This document shows positions 16,023 to 23,060 of a stretch of DNA of 64,000 bases, piece by piece. The stretch is from Hyphomonadaceae bacterium. Its GTDB lineage: Bacteria; Pseudomonadota; Alphaproteobacteria; Caulobacterales; Aquidulcibacteraceae. Positions within the stretch are counted from its first letter, which is position 1. Every line of letters begins with the position of its first letter. The stretch covers positions 62,001 through 126,000 of the forward strand of contig JAEUMT010000017.1 in NCBI GenBank assembly GCA_016791365.1. The letters are read 5' to 3'. The notes under the pieces are model-generated. The model was not told the origin of the DNA. It was given only the letters and a program-made list of their open reading frames with translations, and did not search any database. The translations under genes were made by a program, and so were the position numbers.

Positions 16023-16828
16023 TCCTCCGCCGCATCATCGCGCATTTGCGCAAGCAGGAATGGACCGCGATCGGGCTCGATTTTCTGATCGTTGTGCTCG
16101 GGGTGTTTCTTGGTCTTCAGGTCAACAATTGGAACGAGGCGGCGGCGGATCGCAGAGCCGAGGCAGCGTATCTCTCGCAGCTGCAGGGAGACTTGCAGCG
16201 TATCGAAGTTGTCGTGCGCGAGCAGATTGAGTTCGAGCAGTTTCAGGGGAGGCTCGCGGGCGCTGTCGCCGAAATGATCGCGAACGACAGGAGCGCAGAG
16301 CGCAGCCGCAGGATCAGCGCAGGCCTGTCGCAGCTCACCATGCGCCGCACGTTGCGGACGGAAAGCCCGACCTTCGTTGACCTTCAAAGCTCCGGTAATC
16401 TGGAGATCATCTCAGACCCGGCGCTGCGCGCCGAGATCATTTCGTATTTTTTCCAAAGAAGCCGGCTCGAAGCCGTGATCGAGAAGAACAATGCGTTCTT
16501 CGTCGACGAGGCGTTGCTCTCGTTCATGCGAGAGAACGGCCTCCCGGCTCGGCCGTGGGACGACCGATTGATGGGCGTGCGCGTTTCTAGTGTCGCGCAG
16601 ACGGCGGGGCCGTTTGAAGACGAGATTTATGCGGGGCGGATGTTCGAGGCTCAGATTCCCTCACTTGCGAGCGCACCGAACGCGCCTCATTGGGCGCCTG
16701 TGATTACACATTTGTCGTGGCGCTCACTCGGCGCGGTGGCGAACGAAAGCACGGCGCGACGGTTGCTCGAGGCGACCAGCGCGCTCGAAGCGAGGATCGC
16801 GGACCACCTGGAAGGAGAGGGCCGATGA
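16019..16828 (+). CDS. Array member 8: single-pass envelope protein without cysteine
   Basis: 269 residues, ATGA overlap at both ends. The 5' end is mosaic: MILRRIIAHLRKQEWTAIGLDFLIVV matches member 2, while the following GTGCTCGGGGTGTTTCTTGG and AACAATTGGAACGA match members 3 and 6. The motif is TFVDLQSSGNLEII. Like member 7 it has no cysteine. The C-terminus is a long, probably helical Ala/Glu/Arg stretch. Confidence 0.8.
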   Translation: MILRRIIAHLRKQEWTAIGLDFLIVVLGVFLGLQVNNWNEAAADRRAEAAYLSQLQGDLQRIEVVVREQIEFEQFQGRLAGAVAEMIANDRSAERSRRISAGLSQLTMRRTLRTESPTFVDLQSSGNLEIISDPALRAEIISYFFQRSRLEAVIEKNNAFFVDEALLSFMRENGLPARPWDDRLMGVRVSSVAQTAGPFEDEIYAGRMFEAQIPSLASAPNAPHWAPVITHLSWRSLGAVANESTARRLLEATSALEARIADHLEGEGR

Positions 16829-17598
16829 TCCTACGCCGTATCATCGCGCACTTCCGCAAGCAGGAGTGGACGGCGATTGCGATCGATTTTGTGATCGTCG
16901 TGGTCGGTGTGTTCGTCGGTATCCAGGTCGCGAATTGGAATGACGATGCTTCCGATAGGCGGCGCGGTGTGGAATATGTCGCGCGGCTGAGCCGCGATAT
17001 GGAAATCGATCTCGCCACGCGGCGAGGCGAGGTGGCGTATTATGCTGCGGTGCTCGACAGCGTGTTGCGCGCGAATGCGTTGCTTGCCGACCCTCACGCG
17101 AACCCGGAAGCGTTGATCGTCAGCGCGTACCGCGCAACGGAGATCACCTATTTGCCACCGACGCGAGCGACATGGAATGAGATTGTGTCTTCCGGTGATA
17201 TCGGTCTGCTGCCGCGCGATTCCGTCGATGGCATTGCCGCGTACTATGCGCGGGACTCGTCGCAATTTATCACAGAGATACTTCAGCGCTCCGACTACCG
17301 GCGCCGGGTGCGTGAGGTCATTCCGCTGGAAATTCAGATGGCAATGCGTGCGGGCTGCGGCGATGTTCGCAACGAGGCAGGGCAGATCGTCGGGTTCATG
17401 GACCAATGCGTACTTGATGTAAGCGACGCCGTCTTGAATAGAGCGGCGAACGCGCTTCGCGCCGACGGTCAGGTTCGCGCACAGCTTCAGTACCAATACT
17501 CGAACGCCTACATAGCGCGCGCCAATTTCAGCGCCGACGTCGCGATTCTGGAGCGGGCGCTTGCCGCTCTGCGAGGCGATCCTGCGGCCCCGCGCTGA
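16825..17598 (+). CDS. Array member 9: last single-pass envelope protein
   Basis: 257 residues from ATG 16825 (ATGA overlap). A longer frame opening at 16690 is rejected because its first 45 residues are a shifted reading of member 8. The helix ends VGIQVANWNDD, the most altered anchor after member 1. The motif is TWNEIVSSGDIGLL. Two cysteines (AGCGDV, DQCVLD). It closes the co-oriented unit; the SRPBCC gene follows after 69 bp. Confidence 0.8.
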   Translation: MILRRIIAHFRKQEWTAIAIDFVIVVVGVFVGIQVANWNDDASDRRRGVEYVARLSRDMEIDLATRRGEVAYYAAVLDSVLRANALLADPHANPEALIVSAYRATEITYLPPTRATWNEIVSSGDIGLLPRDSVDGIAAYYARDSSQFITEILQRSDYRRRVREVIPLEIQMAMRAGCGDVRNEAGQIVGFMDQCVLDVSDAVLNRAANALRADGQVRAQLQYQYSNAYIARANFSADVAILERALAALRGDPAAPR

Positions 17599-17667
17599 CG
17601 AGGGCGTCCGGAAACGGCCAGACGGCGGCGCCCGTTTCTGGCGAGATGCGCGTCAGAGGAGAGGCTC

Positions 17668-18057
17668 ATGGCGACGATCAGGAAAGAGTTTCGTAGCGCG
17701 CGTTCGGCCGATGAGGTGTGGGCGGCGGTGCGCAAGTTCGAGGCGGTGCACGAGATGGCGCCGGGCTTCGTGACAGCGACGAAGATGGAGCCGAGCGGAG
17801 CGCGGCTGGTGACATTCGCGAACGGCACGGAAATCCGCGAGTGGCTGGTGAGTTCAAACGATGCCGAACGGCGCTTGGTTTACGCCATCACCGATCACCC
17901 GAAAATCCAACACTACTCCGCGGCGGCGCAGGTCGTTGAGGACGGCGACGGCTGCCGGTTTGTGTGGACCGTGGATTTTCTGCCGGACGCGATGGCGGAA
18001 TTGCAGGCGGCGTCGATGGAGGCCGGGTTGGCGGCTATGGCGAAGGCGTTGGGTTGA
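17668..18057 (+). CDS. SRPBCC family protein (START/Bet v1-like)
   Basis: A 129-residue helix-grip protein. The N-terminal strand MATIRKEFRSARSADEVWAAVRKF, the RLVYAITD strand and the C-terminal helix (DAMAELQAASMEAGLAAMAKAL) match SRPBCC/polyketide-cyclase-like ligand-binding proteins. The ligand is unknown. An AGGAGAGGCTC ribosome binding site precedes the ATG. It lies 69 bp after the array and could be transcribed with it, but nothing ties it functionally to the paralogs. Confidence 0.78.
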   Translation: MATIRKEFRSARSADEVWAAVRKFEAVHEMAPGFVTATKMEPSGARLVTFANGTEIREWLVSSNDAERRLVYAITDHPKIQHYSAAAQVVEDGDGCRFVWTVDFLPDAMAELQAASMEAGLAAMAKALG

Positions 18058-18073
18058 GTTCAGGACGCCGCGC

Positions 18074-18094
18074 TTCGACAGGCTCAGCATGACG
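18074..18094 (+). repeat. Dispersed repeat, type A
   Basis: TTCGACAGGCTCAGCATGACG at the 3' end of the SRPBCC gene, between it and the convergent antitoxin gene. Confidence 0.75.
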
Positions 18095-18133
18095 CTACTG
18101 ATCGATGCCGGCGAGGGCGCCGGCGGTCCAGAC

Positions 18134-18433
18134 TTACGCGGCTTCGGCGGTCAGCTTTACGCCAAGCTCGCGCATGACGCTGATTGTTGTCGCTAGCGTT
18201 GGATTTCCGTCGATGCTTAGGCTTTTGTAGAGCTGCTCGCGCGAACGGCCGGACTTGTCGGCGATCTGTGTCATGCCTTTGGAGCGCGCGACGATGCCAA
18301 GCGCTTGCGCGATAAAGCCGGGATCGTTTGCTTCGAAAGCCTCATCGAACGCGGCCTGAAGGAAGGTCGCGACATCTTCTGGCGTGTTGATGAAGTCGGC
18401 CGCATCGAAGGGGACAGTTTTAATCTCTGTCAT
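18134..18433 (-). CDS. Addiction-module antitoxin (HigA-like, XRE-type)
   Basis: 99 residues from ATG 18433 (MTEIKTVPFDAADFINTPED). The middle (FIAQALGIVARSKGMTQIADKSGRSREQLYKSL) is the helix-turn-helix typical of putative addiction module antidote proteins. It overlaps the upstream toxin gene by 14 bp, the usual toxin-first order of this family. It should neutralise the toxin and repress the operon through the palindrome at 18737. A longer frame to 18514 reads through the toxin gene and is rejected. Confidence 0.88.
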   Translation of the reverse strand: MTEIKTVPFDAADFINTPEDVATFLQAAFDEAFEANDPGFIAQALGIVARSKGMTQIADKSGRSREQLYKSLSIDGNPTLATTISVMRELGVKLTAEAA

Positions 18434-18713
18434 TGTTCTCTTCCTTCCACGCCTCCCACATCGCCTTTGCGGCCTTGATGTCTTTGTCCTGTGTGCTCTT
18501 GTCGCCAACGACAAGAAGCACGATCAGCACTTTGCCTCTGGTCCCGAAGTAGATCCGATAGCCGGGCCCGTAATCGATGCGGGCTTCGCTGACGCCTTCA
18601 CCGACGGGCTTCACGTCTCCCGGGTTTCCGGCTTCGAGGCGAGACACGCGCACGAGAACGCGGGCGGCTGCGCGGCGGTCTTTCAACGCAACGAGCCAAT
18701 CTCGAAACGCCAC
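18420..18713 (-). CDS. Type II toxin, RelE/ParE superfamily (HigB-like)
   Basis: A 97-residue addiction-module killer protein, probably an mRNA interferase or gyrase inhibitor by family. The signature GDVKPVGEGVSEARIDYGPGYRIYF is present in two adjoining pieces (RLEAGNPGDVKPVGEGVSE, then ARIDYGPGYRIYFGTRG). The start is uncertain: GTG 18713 gives MAFRDWLVALKD, but the in-frame codons just upstream read V-I-Q-T, resembling the usual first strand of the family, without any ATG, GTG or TTG before a stop. The antitoxin gene follows with a 14-bp overlap. Confidence 0.85.
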   Translation of the reverse strand: MAFRDWLVALKDRRAAARVLVRVSRLEAGNPGDVKPVGEGVSEARIDYGPGYRIYFGTRGKVLIVLLVVGDKSTQDKDIKAAKAMWEAWKEENNDRD

Positions 18714-18736
18714 TGTCTGGATGACCGTACTTAGAT

Positions 18737-18752
18737 GTAGTATATAAACTAC
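18737..18752. promoter_or_regulatory. Palindromic operator of the toxin-antitoxin operon
   Basis: GTAGT-ATATAA-ACTAC, perfect 5-bp arms around an AT-rich centre, about 25 bp upstream of the toxin start. Its position over a likely -10 region suits autoregulation by the antitoxin (inference). Confidence 0.5.
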
Positions 18753-18794
18753 GACCGGTCAATCGGGACGCTGGCGGCGAAGACGCAGCGGAAT

Positions 18795-18808
18795 TGACCA
18801 AGATCAAA
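18795..18808. promoter_or_regulatory. FNR/FixK-like box upstream of bfd-bfr
   Basis: TTGAC-CAAG-ATCAA matches the anaerobox TTGAT-N4-ATCAA with one change. It lies about 130 bp before bfd and about 80 bp from the toxin start, in the divergent gap. A short direct repeat ATTGGYGCTGCGAA (18812 and 18835) follows. Confidence 0.45.
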
Positions 18809-18937
18809 CCATTGGCGCTGCGAACAGGGCACTATTGGTGCTGCGAATGACTTGCAGGAGCGGTCGCGGGAGGCTATGTTTTCTTTGCGTCTGACTCTCA
18901 GTCGCCGAAATTGTCTTTGCTTACAGAGAAATGCGGG

Positions 18938-19135
18938 ATGTACGTCTGCAACTGTAACGGTGTGACTCGGGCGGAAGTGGACGAAGCCATTTCCGCCGGG
19001 GCGGAAGGTCCGGAGGCGGTCTTGGCCCATCATGGGTGCGAGCCGTGCTGCGGGCGCTGCCTGCCCGAGATCGCCGATGGCATTTCTGGCGGCGGTATGG
19101 CCTGCGGTAAGCGGAGCCTCGTCGCAGCGGAGTAA
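18938..19135 (+). CDS. bfd: Bacterioferritin-associated ferredoxin (BFD-like [2Fe-2S])
   Basis: 65 residues from ATG 18938; a TTG at 18911 is a poorer start. The four cluster cysteines are seen as CNC near the N-terminus and CEPCCGRC near residue 40, the BFD-type [2Fe-2S] fold. In characterised systems Bfd docks on bacterioferritin and reduces its stored ferric iron for release. Here bfr begins 5 bp downstream, so the two proteins are surely co-expressed. Confidence 0.9.
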   Translation: MYVCNCNGVTRAEVDEAISAGAEGPEAVLAHHGCEPCCGRCLPEIADGISGGGMACGKRSLVAAE

Positions 19136-19140
19136 GCGCG

Positions 19141-19626
19141 ATGAAGGGCGATGCGGACGTCATTAAGACGCTCAACAAAATTCTGACGAACGAGCTGACG
19201 TCGATCAATCAGTACTTCCTGCATGCGCGGATGTATCAGTCCGACGGCTATGGCAAGCTCGGCAAGAAGACGTACGAAGAATCCGTCGAAGAGATGAACC
19301 ACGCGGACCGCATCATTAAGCGGATCCTGCTGATCGAGGGTTTTCCGAACCTCCAGAACCTGAACAAGCTGCAGATCGGCGAAGGCGTGCCCGAGCGCCT
19401 GGCGGCGGATTTGAGCGCCGAGAAGACCGGTCACGCGGCGATCAAAGACGGCATCGCGCTCTGCGAGACCAAGCAGGATTATGTCACGCGCGATCTCCTG
19501 ACCGCGTTGCTCGACGACACCGAGGAGCACATCGATTTCCTCGAAACGCAGCTGATGAACCTCGATCAGATGGGGCTGCAGAATTATCTGCAGAGCCAAT
19601 ACGATCTGAACAGCGAGGCGAGCTGA
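19141..19626 (+). CDS. bfr: Bacterioferritin
   Basis: 161 residues. It forms the 24-subunit iron-storage shell. By direct count the di-iron ligands E18, E51, H54, E94 and H130 and the haem-ligand M52 are present at the E. coli positions. The position of E127 is Thr (DDTEEH), so the ferroxidase site may be altered, although this may be normal for a Bfr subclass. The operon partner bfd lies directly upstream and an FNR/FixK-like site precedes both. Confidence 0.93.
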   Translation: MKGDADVIKTLNKILTNELTSINQYFLHARMYQSDGYGKLGKKTYEESVEEMNHADRIIKRILLIEGFPNLQNLNKLQIGEGVPERLAADLSAEKTGHAAIKDGIALCETKQDYVTRDLLTALLDDTEEHIDFLETQLMNLDQMGLQNYLQSQYDLNSEAS

Positions 19627-19641
19627 GAGGCTCTGCGCGCT

Positions 19642-19665
19642 GTCGGGCGCCGACCATGGTTTTTT
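19642..19665 (+). terminator. Possible intrinsic terminator after bfr
   Basis: A short GTCGG-GCG-CCGAC hairpin is followed by CATGG and six T residues. The stem is only 5 bp and separated from the T-tract, so the call is weak. Confidence 0.4.
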
Positions 19666-19718
19666 GTGTCGCAGATAAGCAGAAGCCGGACGCTTAACGG
19701 CGTTGGCTGGCGTCGCGC

Positions 19719-19739
19719 TTCGACAGGCTCAGCGTGACG
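19719..19739 (+). repeat. Dispersed repeat, type A
   Basis: TTCGACAGGCTCAGCGTGACG, identical to the copy at 2147, just before the 3' end of the convergent three-paralog cluster. Confidence 0.75.
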
Positions 19740-19767
19740 CTACTCGTGCATCGTCGTCTGCGTGAGT

Positions 19768-20244
19768 TTAGCGCACCGTGTCACTGGCGGAGTCAAAGCG
19801 CGCGAGTTCGGTGAAGTCCTTGCCGGAGACGAGCGCGGCGGCCTTTTCCGGGCTGAGCAGGAGCCATTCGCTGGCGGCTTCGCCATTGGCGAAGAGGCGG
19901 ACCTCGCCATCCCGCTCACAGGCGGCATTGCGTTTTGCGAGCCACAACGCGAGCCCGCGCTTGAACGTTGCGTTGTCGCAGACCCAGCCGCTGCGGCGGC
20001 GGACCATTTTGTCGGCGGCGCGCAACACGGGGCCGAAGGCGTCAAAGAACCCATCGACATCAGCGAGCTTGATGGCGCGGACATCTGTGTCGTCCGCGAC
20101 GAAGGTTATGGTGTCGAACTCGGTCCAGTGCGGGTTGGCCATGCCGTAGGCGCCGTAGCCGCGCACGTGCTCGGGCAACACCTTGCCGAAGAAGTCGACG
20201 CGTGTGAGTTCGAGACCTTCGTTGTGGCGAACCAGGATTGGCAT
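19768..20244 (-). CDS. Tandem paralog C (158 aa), unknown function
   Basis: The third and last gene of a tandem triplet. MPILVRHNEGLELTRVDFFG opens with the family signature M-P-hydrophobic3-R-H-N-x3-L-E-L. The centre has FDTITFVADDTDVRAIKLAD, then MVRRRSGWVC, then a C-terminal WLLLSPEKAA segment. No signal peptide or membrane helix. AGGAG lies 6 nt before the ATG. The alternating beta-alpha pattern with a short acidic turn could be a STAS-like or similar small regulatory fold, but I do not recognise the family. Confidence 0.65.
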   Translation of the reverse strand: MPILVRHNEGLELTRVDFFGKVLPEHVRGYGAYGMANPHWTEFDTITFVADDTDVRAIKLADVDGFFDAFGPVLRAADKMVRRRSGWVCDNATFKRGLALWLAKRNAACERDGEVRLFANGEAASEWLLLSPEKAAALVSGKDFTELARFDSASDTVR

Positions 20245-20254
20245 ATGCGCGCTC

Positions 20255-20731
20255 CTATCGTGTTGGCGCTGCGCTGCTTCTGAAGCTGGCTATGTCCTTG
20301 AAACCTTCGCCGCTCCTTAGGGTGGCCGTGTCCGCGGGGCTCAGCAGCATCCATTCGCCCGCCGCTTCGAAGCTGTCGAGTTGGCGGACGTCGGCCCAAG
20401 GGCTTTTGTCGGCGTTGCGCCTGGCGAGCCAATGGGTGAGGAAACGCTGACCGGCGGGGCTTTCGCACACCCAGCCCGAGCGGCGCATGAACATGAGGTT
20501 CAGCGGCTCGAACAGTTCGCGGTGCGCGTTGAAGACGCCGTCCAGATTGGCGATGTTGATGGCGGAGACGTCAATGTCGGCGTGAATGACGCTGATGCAG
20601 TCAAAACCGAGCCAGTCAGGGTTGGCGGCGTTAAAGGCGGCGTGATCGTGCAGGTCCCGGGCGTACACTGCGCCGGTATATTCGACACGGCTGAGTTCGA
20701 GCGCGGCGTTGTGACGGAGTACGATCGGCAT
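20255..20731 (-). CDS. Tandem paralog B (158 aa), unknown function
   Basis: The middle gene of the triplet, the same length as paralog C. MPIVLRHNAALELSRVEYTG, FDCISVIHADIDVSAINIAN, FMRRSGWVC and GEWMLLSPADTA correspond block by block to its neighbours, with little identity between the blocks. Spacing to the next gene is 10 bp, with its own AGGA ribosome binding site, so the triplet is one operon of separately initiated genes. Confidence 0.65.
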   Translation of the reverse strand: MPIVLRHNAALELSRVEYTGAVYARDLHDHAAFNAANPDWLGFDCISVIHADIDVSAINIANLDGVFNAHRELFEPLNLMFMRRSGWVCESPAGQRFLTHWLARRNADKSPWADVRQLDSFEAAGEWMLLSPADTATLRSGEGFKDIASFRSSAAPTR

Positions 20732-20740
20732 AGCTGATCC

Positions 20741-21223
20741 TCAGCGCGCGGGGGCTTGGTGCGGCGCGTGTTCGAAACGAGCCACAATTTCGAAGCCGAC
20801 GCGGGTTTGGAGCGAAAGCGTCTCCGCTTCGCTGAGTACAAGCCATTCGCCGGCTTCTTCGTAGGTCGTGAAGTGGCGAAGCGTCGTCGACATGGCGCCG
20901 CGTGCGTCACGGCCGATGATCCAATAGTCGATGTAGCTTTGCGCGGCGGCGCTGAGGCACACCCAGGCGGAGCGGCGGATGATCTGAAAGCTGATGGGTG
21001 CGTAGAGCGCGGCGTAGCCGCTAAAGAGCGTGTCGAGCGCGCTGAAGTCGACGGTGTCGAAGGTGCAGCCGCTATAGACGACGCTGAGACAATCGCGTTT
21101 CAGATAGGACGGGTTTTCGGCGAGGAACGCCGCGAGGTCGCGCAGTTCCTCGTACGTCACCGAGCCCAGGTATTCGGCCAGGTTCAGTTCGAGAGACTCA
21201 TTGTGGCGCAGCACCACCGGCAC
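20741..21223 (-). CDS. Tandem paralog A (160 aa), unknown function
   Basis: First gene of the triplet. I place the start at GTG 21223, giving MPVVLRHNESLEL, which matches the paralogs' MPIVLRHN; the AGGAGG lies 9 nt before it, whereas it touches the ATG at 21232 with no spacing. A much longer frame to 21379 is unsupported. Shared blocks are RDCLSVVYSGCTFDTVDFS, IIRRSAWVC and GEWLVLSEAE. Divergent from rpsD. Confidence 0.6.
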   Translation of the reverse strand: MPVVLRHNESLELNLAEYLGSVTYEELRDLAAFLAENPSYLKRDCLSVVYSGCTFDTVDFSALDTLFSGYAALYAPISFQIIRRSAWVCLSAAAQSYIDYWIIGRDARGAMSTTLRHFTTYEEAGEWLVLSEAETLSLQTRVGFEIVARFEHAPHQAPAR

Positions 21224-21497
21224 GGGCGACATCCTCCTGCGTAAGCCTGTGCTGAGGTCCGCTTGCTGATTGGTTAAACCGGCTGCGGACGCGGCGGGCG
21301 CGGTAACGGGAGGTCGCACAGCCGGTTGACCCCGCCGCCGCCGCCCTCTAGAAGCCCCGCTTTCCGCAATCCCGGCCAAATCTTCGTTTTTGGCCCGGAG
21401 GGCGGATCATGCTGGGTGACGGGCCACCGCCAGGGCAGTTGCGATCTCGTTTGTGAGGTCGCCGGTCCCCGTCAGAAGAAGAAGGCGCTCCTAGCGC

Positions 21498-22115
21498 ATG
21501 ACCAAGCGTATCCAAGCCAAATACAAATCGGACCGCCGTTTCGGCCAGAACCTCTGGGGCCGTCCGAAATCACCAGTCAACAAGCGCCAGTACGGCCCGG
21601 GCCAACACGGCCAGCGCCGCAAGGGCAAGACCTCTGACTTCGGCCTGCAATTGGTCGCCAAGCAGAAGCTGCGCCTCTATTATGGCAACATCACCGAAAA
21701 GCAGTTCCGCAAGACCTACGAGGAAGCCGCGCGCCGGAAGGGCAACACGGCTGAAAACCTCATCGGTCTGCTCGAGAGCCGTCTCGACGCGGTGGTGTAC
21801 CGCGCGAAGTTCACGCCGACCGTTTTTGCGGCGCGCCAGTTCGTGAACCACGGCCACGTGAAGGTGAACGGCCGTCGCGTGACGATCCCGTCTTTCCTGG
21901 TGAAAGCCGGCGACGTTCTCGAAATTCGCGACAAGGCCAAGTCGATGGCGTTGGTTCTGGAAGCGCTCGCCAGCGGTGAACGCGAAACCCCGGACTATAT
22001 CGAAGTCGATGCGAAGGCGATGACCGCCCGCTACGGCCGCATCCCGCAATTGTCGGACGTGCCGTATCCGGTTCAGATGGAGCCGAACCTCGTCGTCGAG
22101 TATTACGCTTCCTAA
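21498..22115 (+). CDS. rpsD: 30S ribosomal protein S4
   Basis: 205 residues. S4 nucleates 30S assembly on 16S rRNA. The N-terminal [20 protein letters not shown], the conserved [20 protein letters not shown] and the S4 RNA-binding domain ([14 protein letters not shown], then [17 protein letters not shown]) are intact; it is the zinc-free form. It stands alone, as is common in Alphaproteobacteria, and ends at a strong intrinsic terminator. The 270-bp gap before it holds no gene and should carry its promoter. Confidence 0.98.
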   Translation: MTKRIQAKYKSDRRFGQNLWGRPKSPVNKRQYGPGQHGQRRKGKTSDFGLQLVAKQKLRLYYGNITEKQFRKTYEEAARRKGNTAENLIGLLESRLDAVVYRAKFTPTVFAARQFVNHGHVKVNGRRVTIPSFLVKAGDVLEIRDKAKSMALVLEALASGERETPDYIEVDAKAMTARYGRIPQLSDVPYPVQMEPNLVVEYYAS

Positions 22116-22137
22116 GAAGGGCGGCAGGCAATTGGGA

Positions 22138-22174
22138 GGCCGGTGCGCAGGATTGCGCGCCGGCCTTCTTTTTT
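22138..22174 (+). terminator. Intrinsic terminator of rpsD
   Basis: Stem GGCCGGTGCGC / GCGCGCCGGCC (11 bp with one G-T wobble), loop AGGATT, followed by TTCTTTTTT. It is the clearest rho-independent terminator in the window. Confidence 0.85.
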
Positions 22175-22220
22175 GGCGTTCGCTATTGCCTACCGCCCAT
22201 TGCCTATTGCCAATGACGCC

Positions 22221-23045
22221 ATGGTGAAGCTCACGAAATTGATCGACAACAGCGTCCTGGTGGCCCCGGGCGCGAAGTCATTGTTGCGCCAGCGCGCGAC
22301 CGTTGCGGACGATATTTTCCCCGATCGCGAAGCGGCGGAAGCGGCGACCAAGGAAAACGCCAAGGCGATTGACGCGCTGCAGGACGCGCTTTGGGCCGAA
22401 GGCGAGCGCGCCTTGTTGGTGGTCCTGCAGGGCATCGATACCTCGGGCAAGGACGGCACTGTGCGCGCCGTGTTCAATCGCTGCGGGCCGCTTGGCGTCA
22501 ATGTGACGCCGTTTGGCCGGCCCAGCGAGGAAGAACTGGCGCATGATTTCCTGTGGCGGATTCATATGGCGGCGCCGAAGAAGGGCGTCATCGGCGTGTT
22601 CAACCGCTCCCATTACGAAGATGTGCTGGTGGTGAAGGTGCGGGGGCTTGCGCCCGCTGATGTGGTTGAGGCGCGCTATGCGCAGATCAGCGCTTTCGAG
22701 AAGCACCTGCACGACACGGGCACGCGCGTGCTCAAGTTCATGCTCAACATTTCCAAGGATGAGCAGAAGCAGCGCTTGCAGGCGCGGCTGGATGATCCGG
22801 AGAAGAACTGGAAGTTCAATGCGAGCGATCTCGACGATCGCAAGCTCTGGGATGAGTACGCCAAGGCCTATGAAAATGCCCTGGATCGCTGCTCGACCGA
22901 TTACGCGCCATGGCGCGTCGTGCCGGCCGATCGCAAGTGGCAGCGCAACGCCATTGTCGCGGCGGTGGTGCGCAAGACGCTCGAAGACATGGCGCCTGTG
23001 TATCCGAAGCCGGATTGGAAGGCGTCGGACTTTAGGATCGAGTGA
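22221..23045 (+). CDS. Polyphosphate kinase 2 family phosphotransferase
   Basis: 274 residues from ATG 22221; the frame extends upstream to 22143 but into the rpsD terminator. PPK2 enzymes move phosphate between polyphosphate and nucleotides. The Walker A loop is GIDTSGKDGT (71-80), the second nucleotide-binding motif is NRSHYEDVLVVKVRG and the lid region carries KQRLQARLDDPEKNWKF. The single-domain size and motif set resemble the polyphosphate:AMP/ADP class, but nucleotide preference cannot be fixed by eye. Confidence 0.9.
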   Translation: MVKLTKLIDNSVLVAPGAKSLLRQRATVADDIFPDREAAEAATKENAKAIDALQDALWAEGERALLVVLQGIDTSGKDGTVRAVFNRCGPLGVNVTPFGRPSEEELAHDFLWRIHMAAPKKGVIGVFNRSHYEDVLVVKVRGLAPADVVEARYAQISAFEKHLHDTGTRVLKFMLNISKDEQKQRLQARLDDPEKNWKFNASDLDDRKLWDEYAKAYENALDRCSTDYAPWRVVPADRKWQRNAIVAAVVRKTLEDMAPVYPKPDWKASDFRIE

Positions 23046-23060
23046 TTGGTTGGGCAGAGG

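Noticed and set aside
16690-16824. Upstream extension of array member 9
   Set aside because: The 45 extra residues are a shifted reading of member 8; family N-terminus MILRR begins at 16825.
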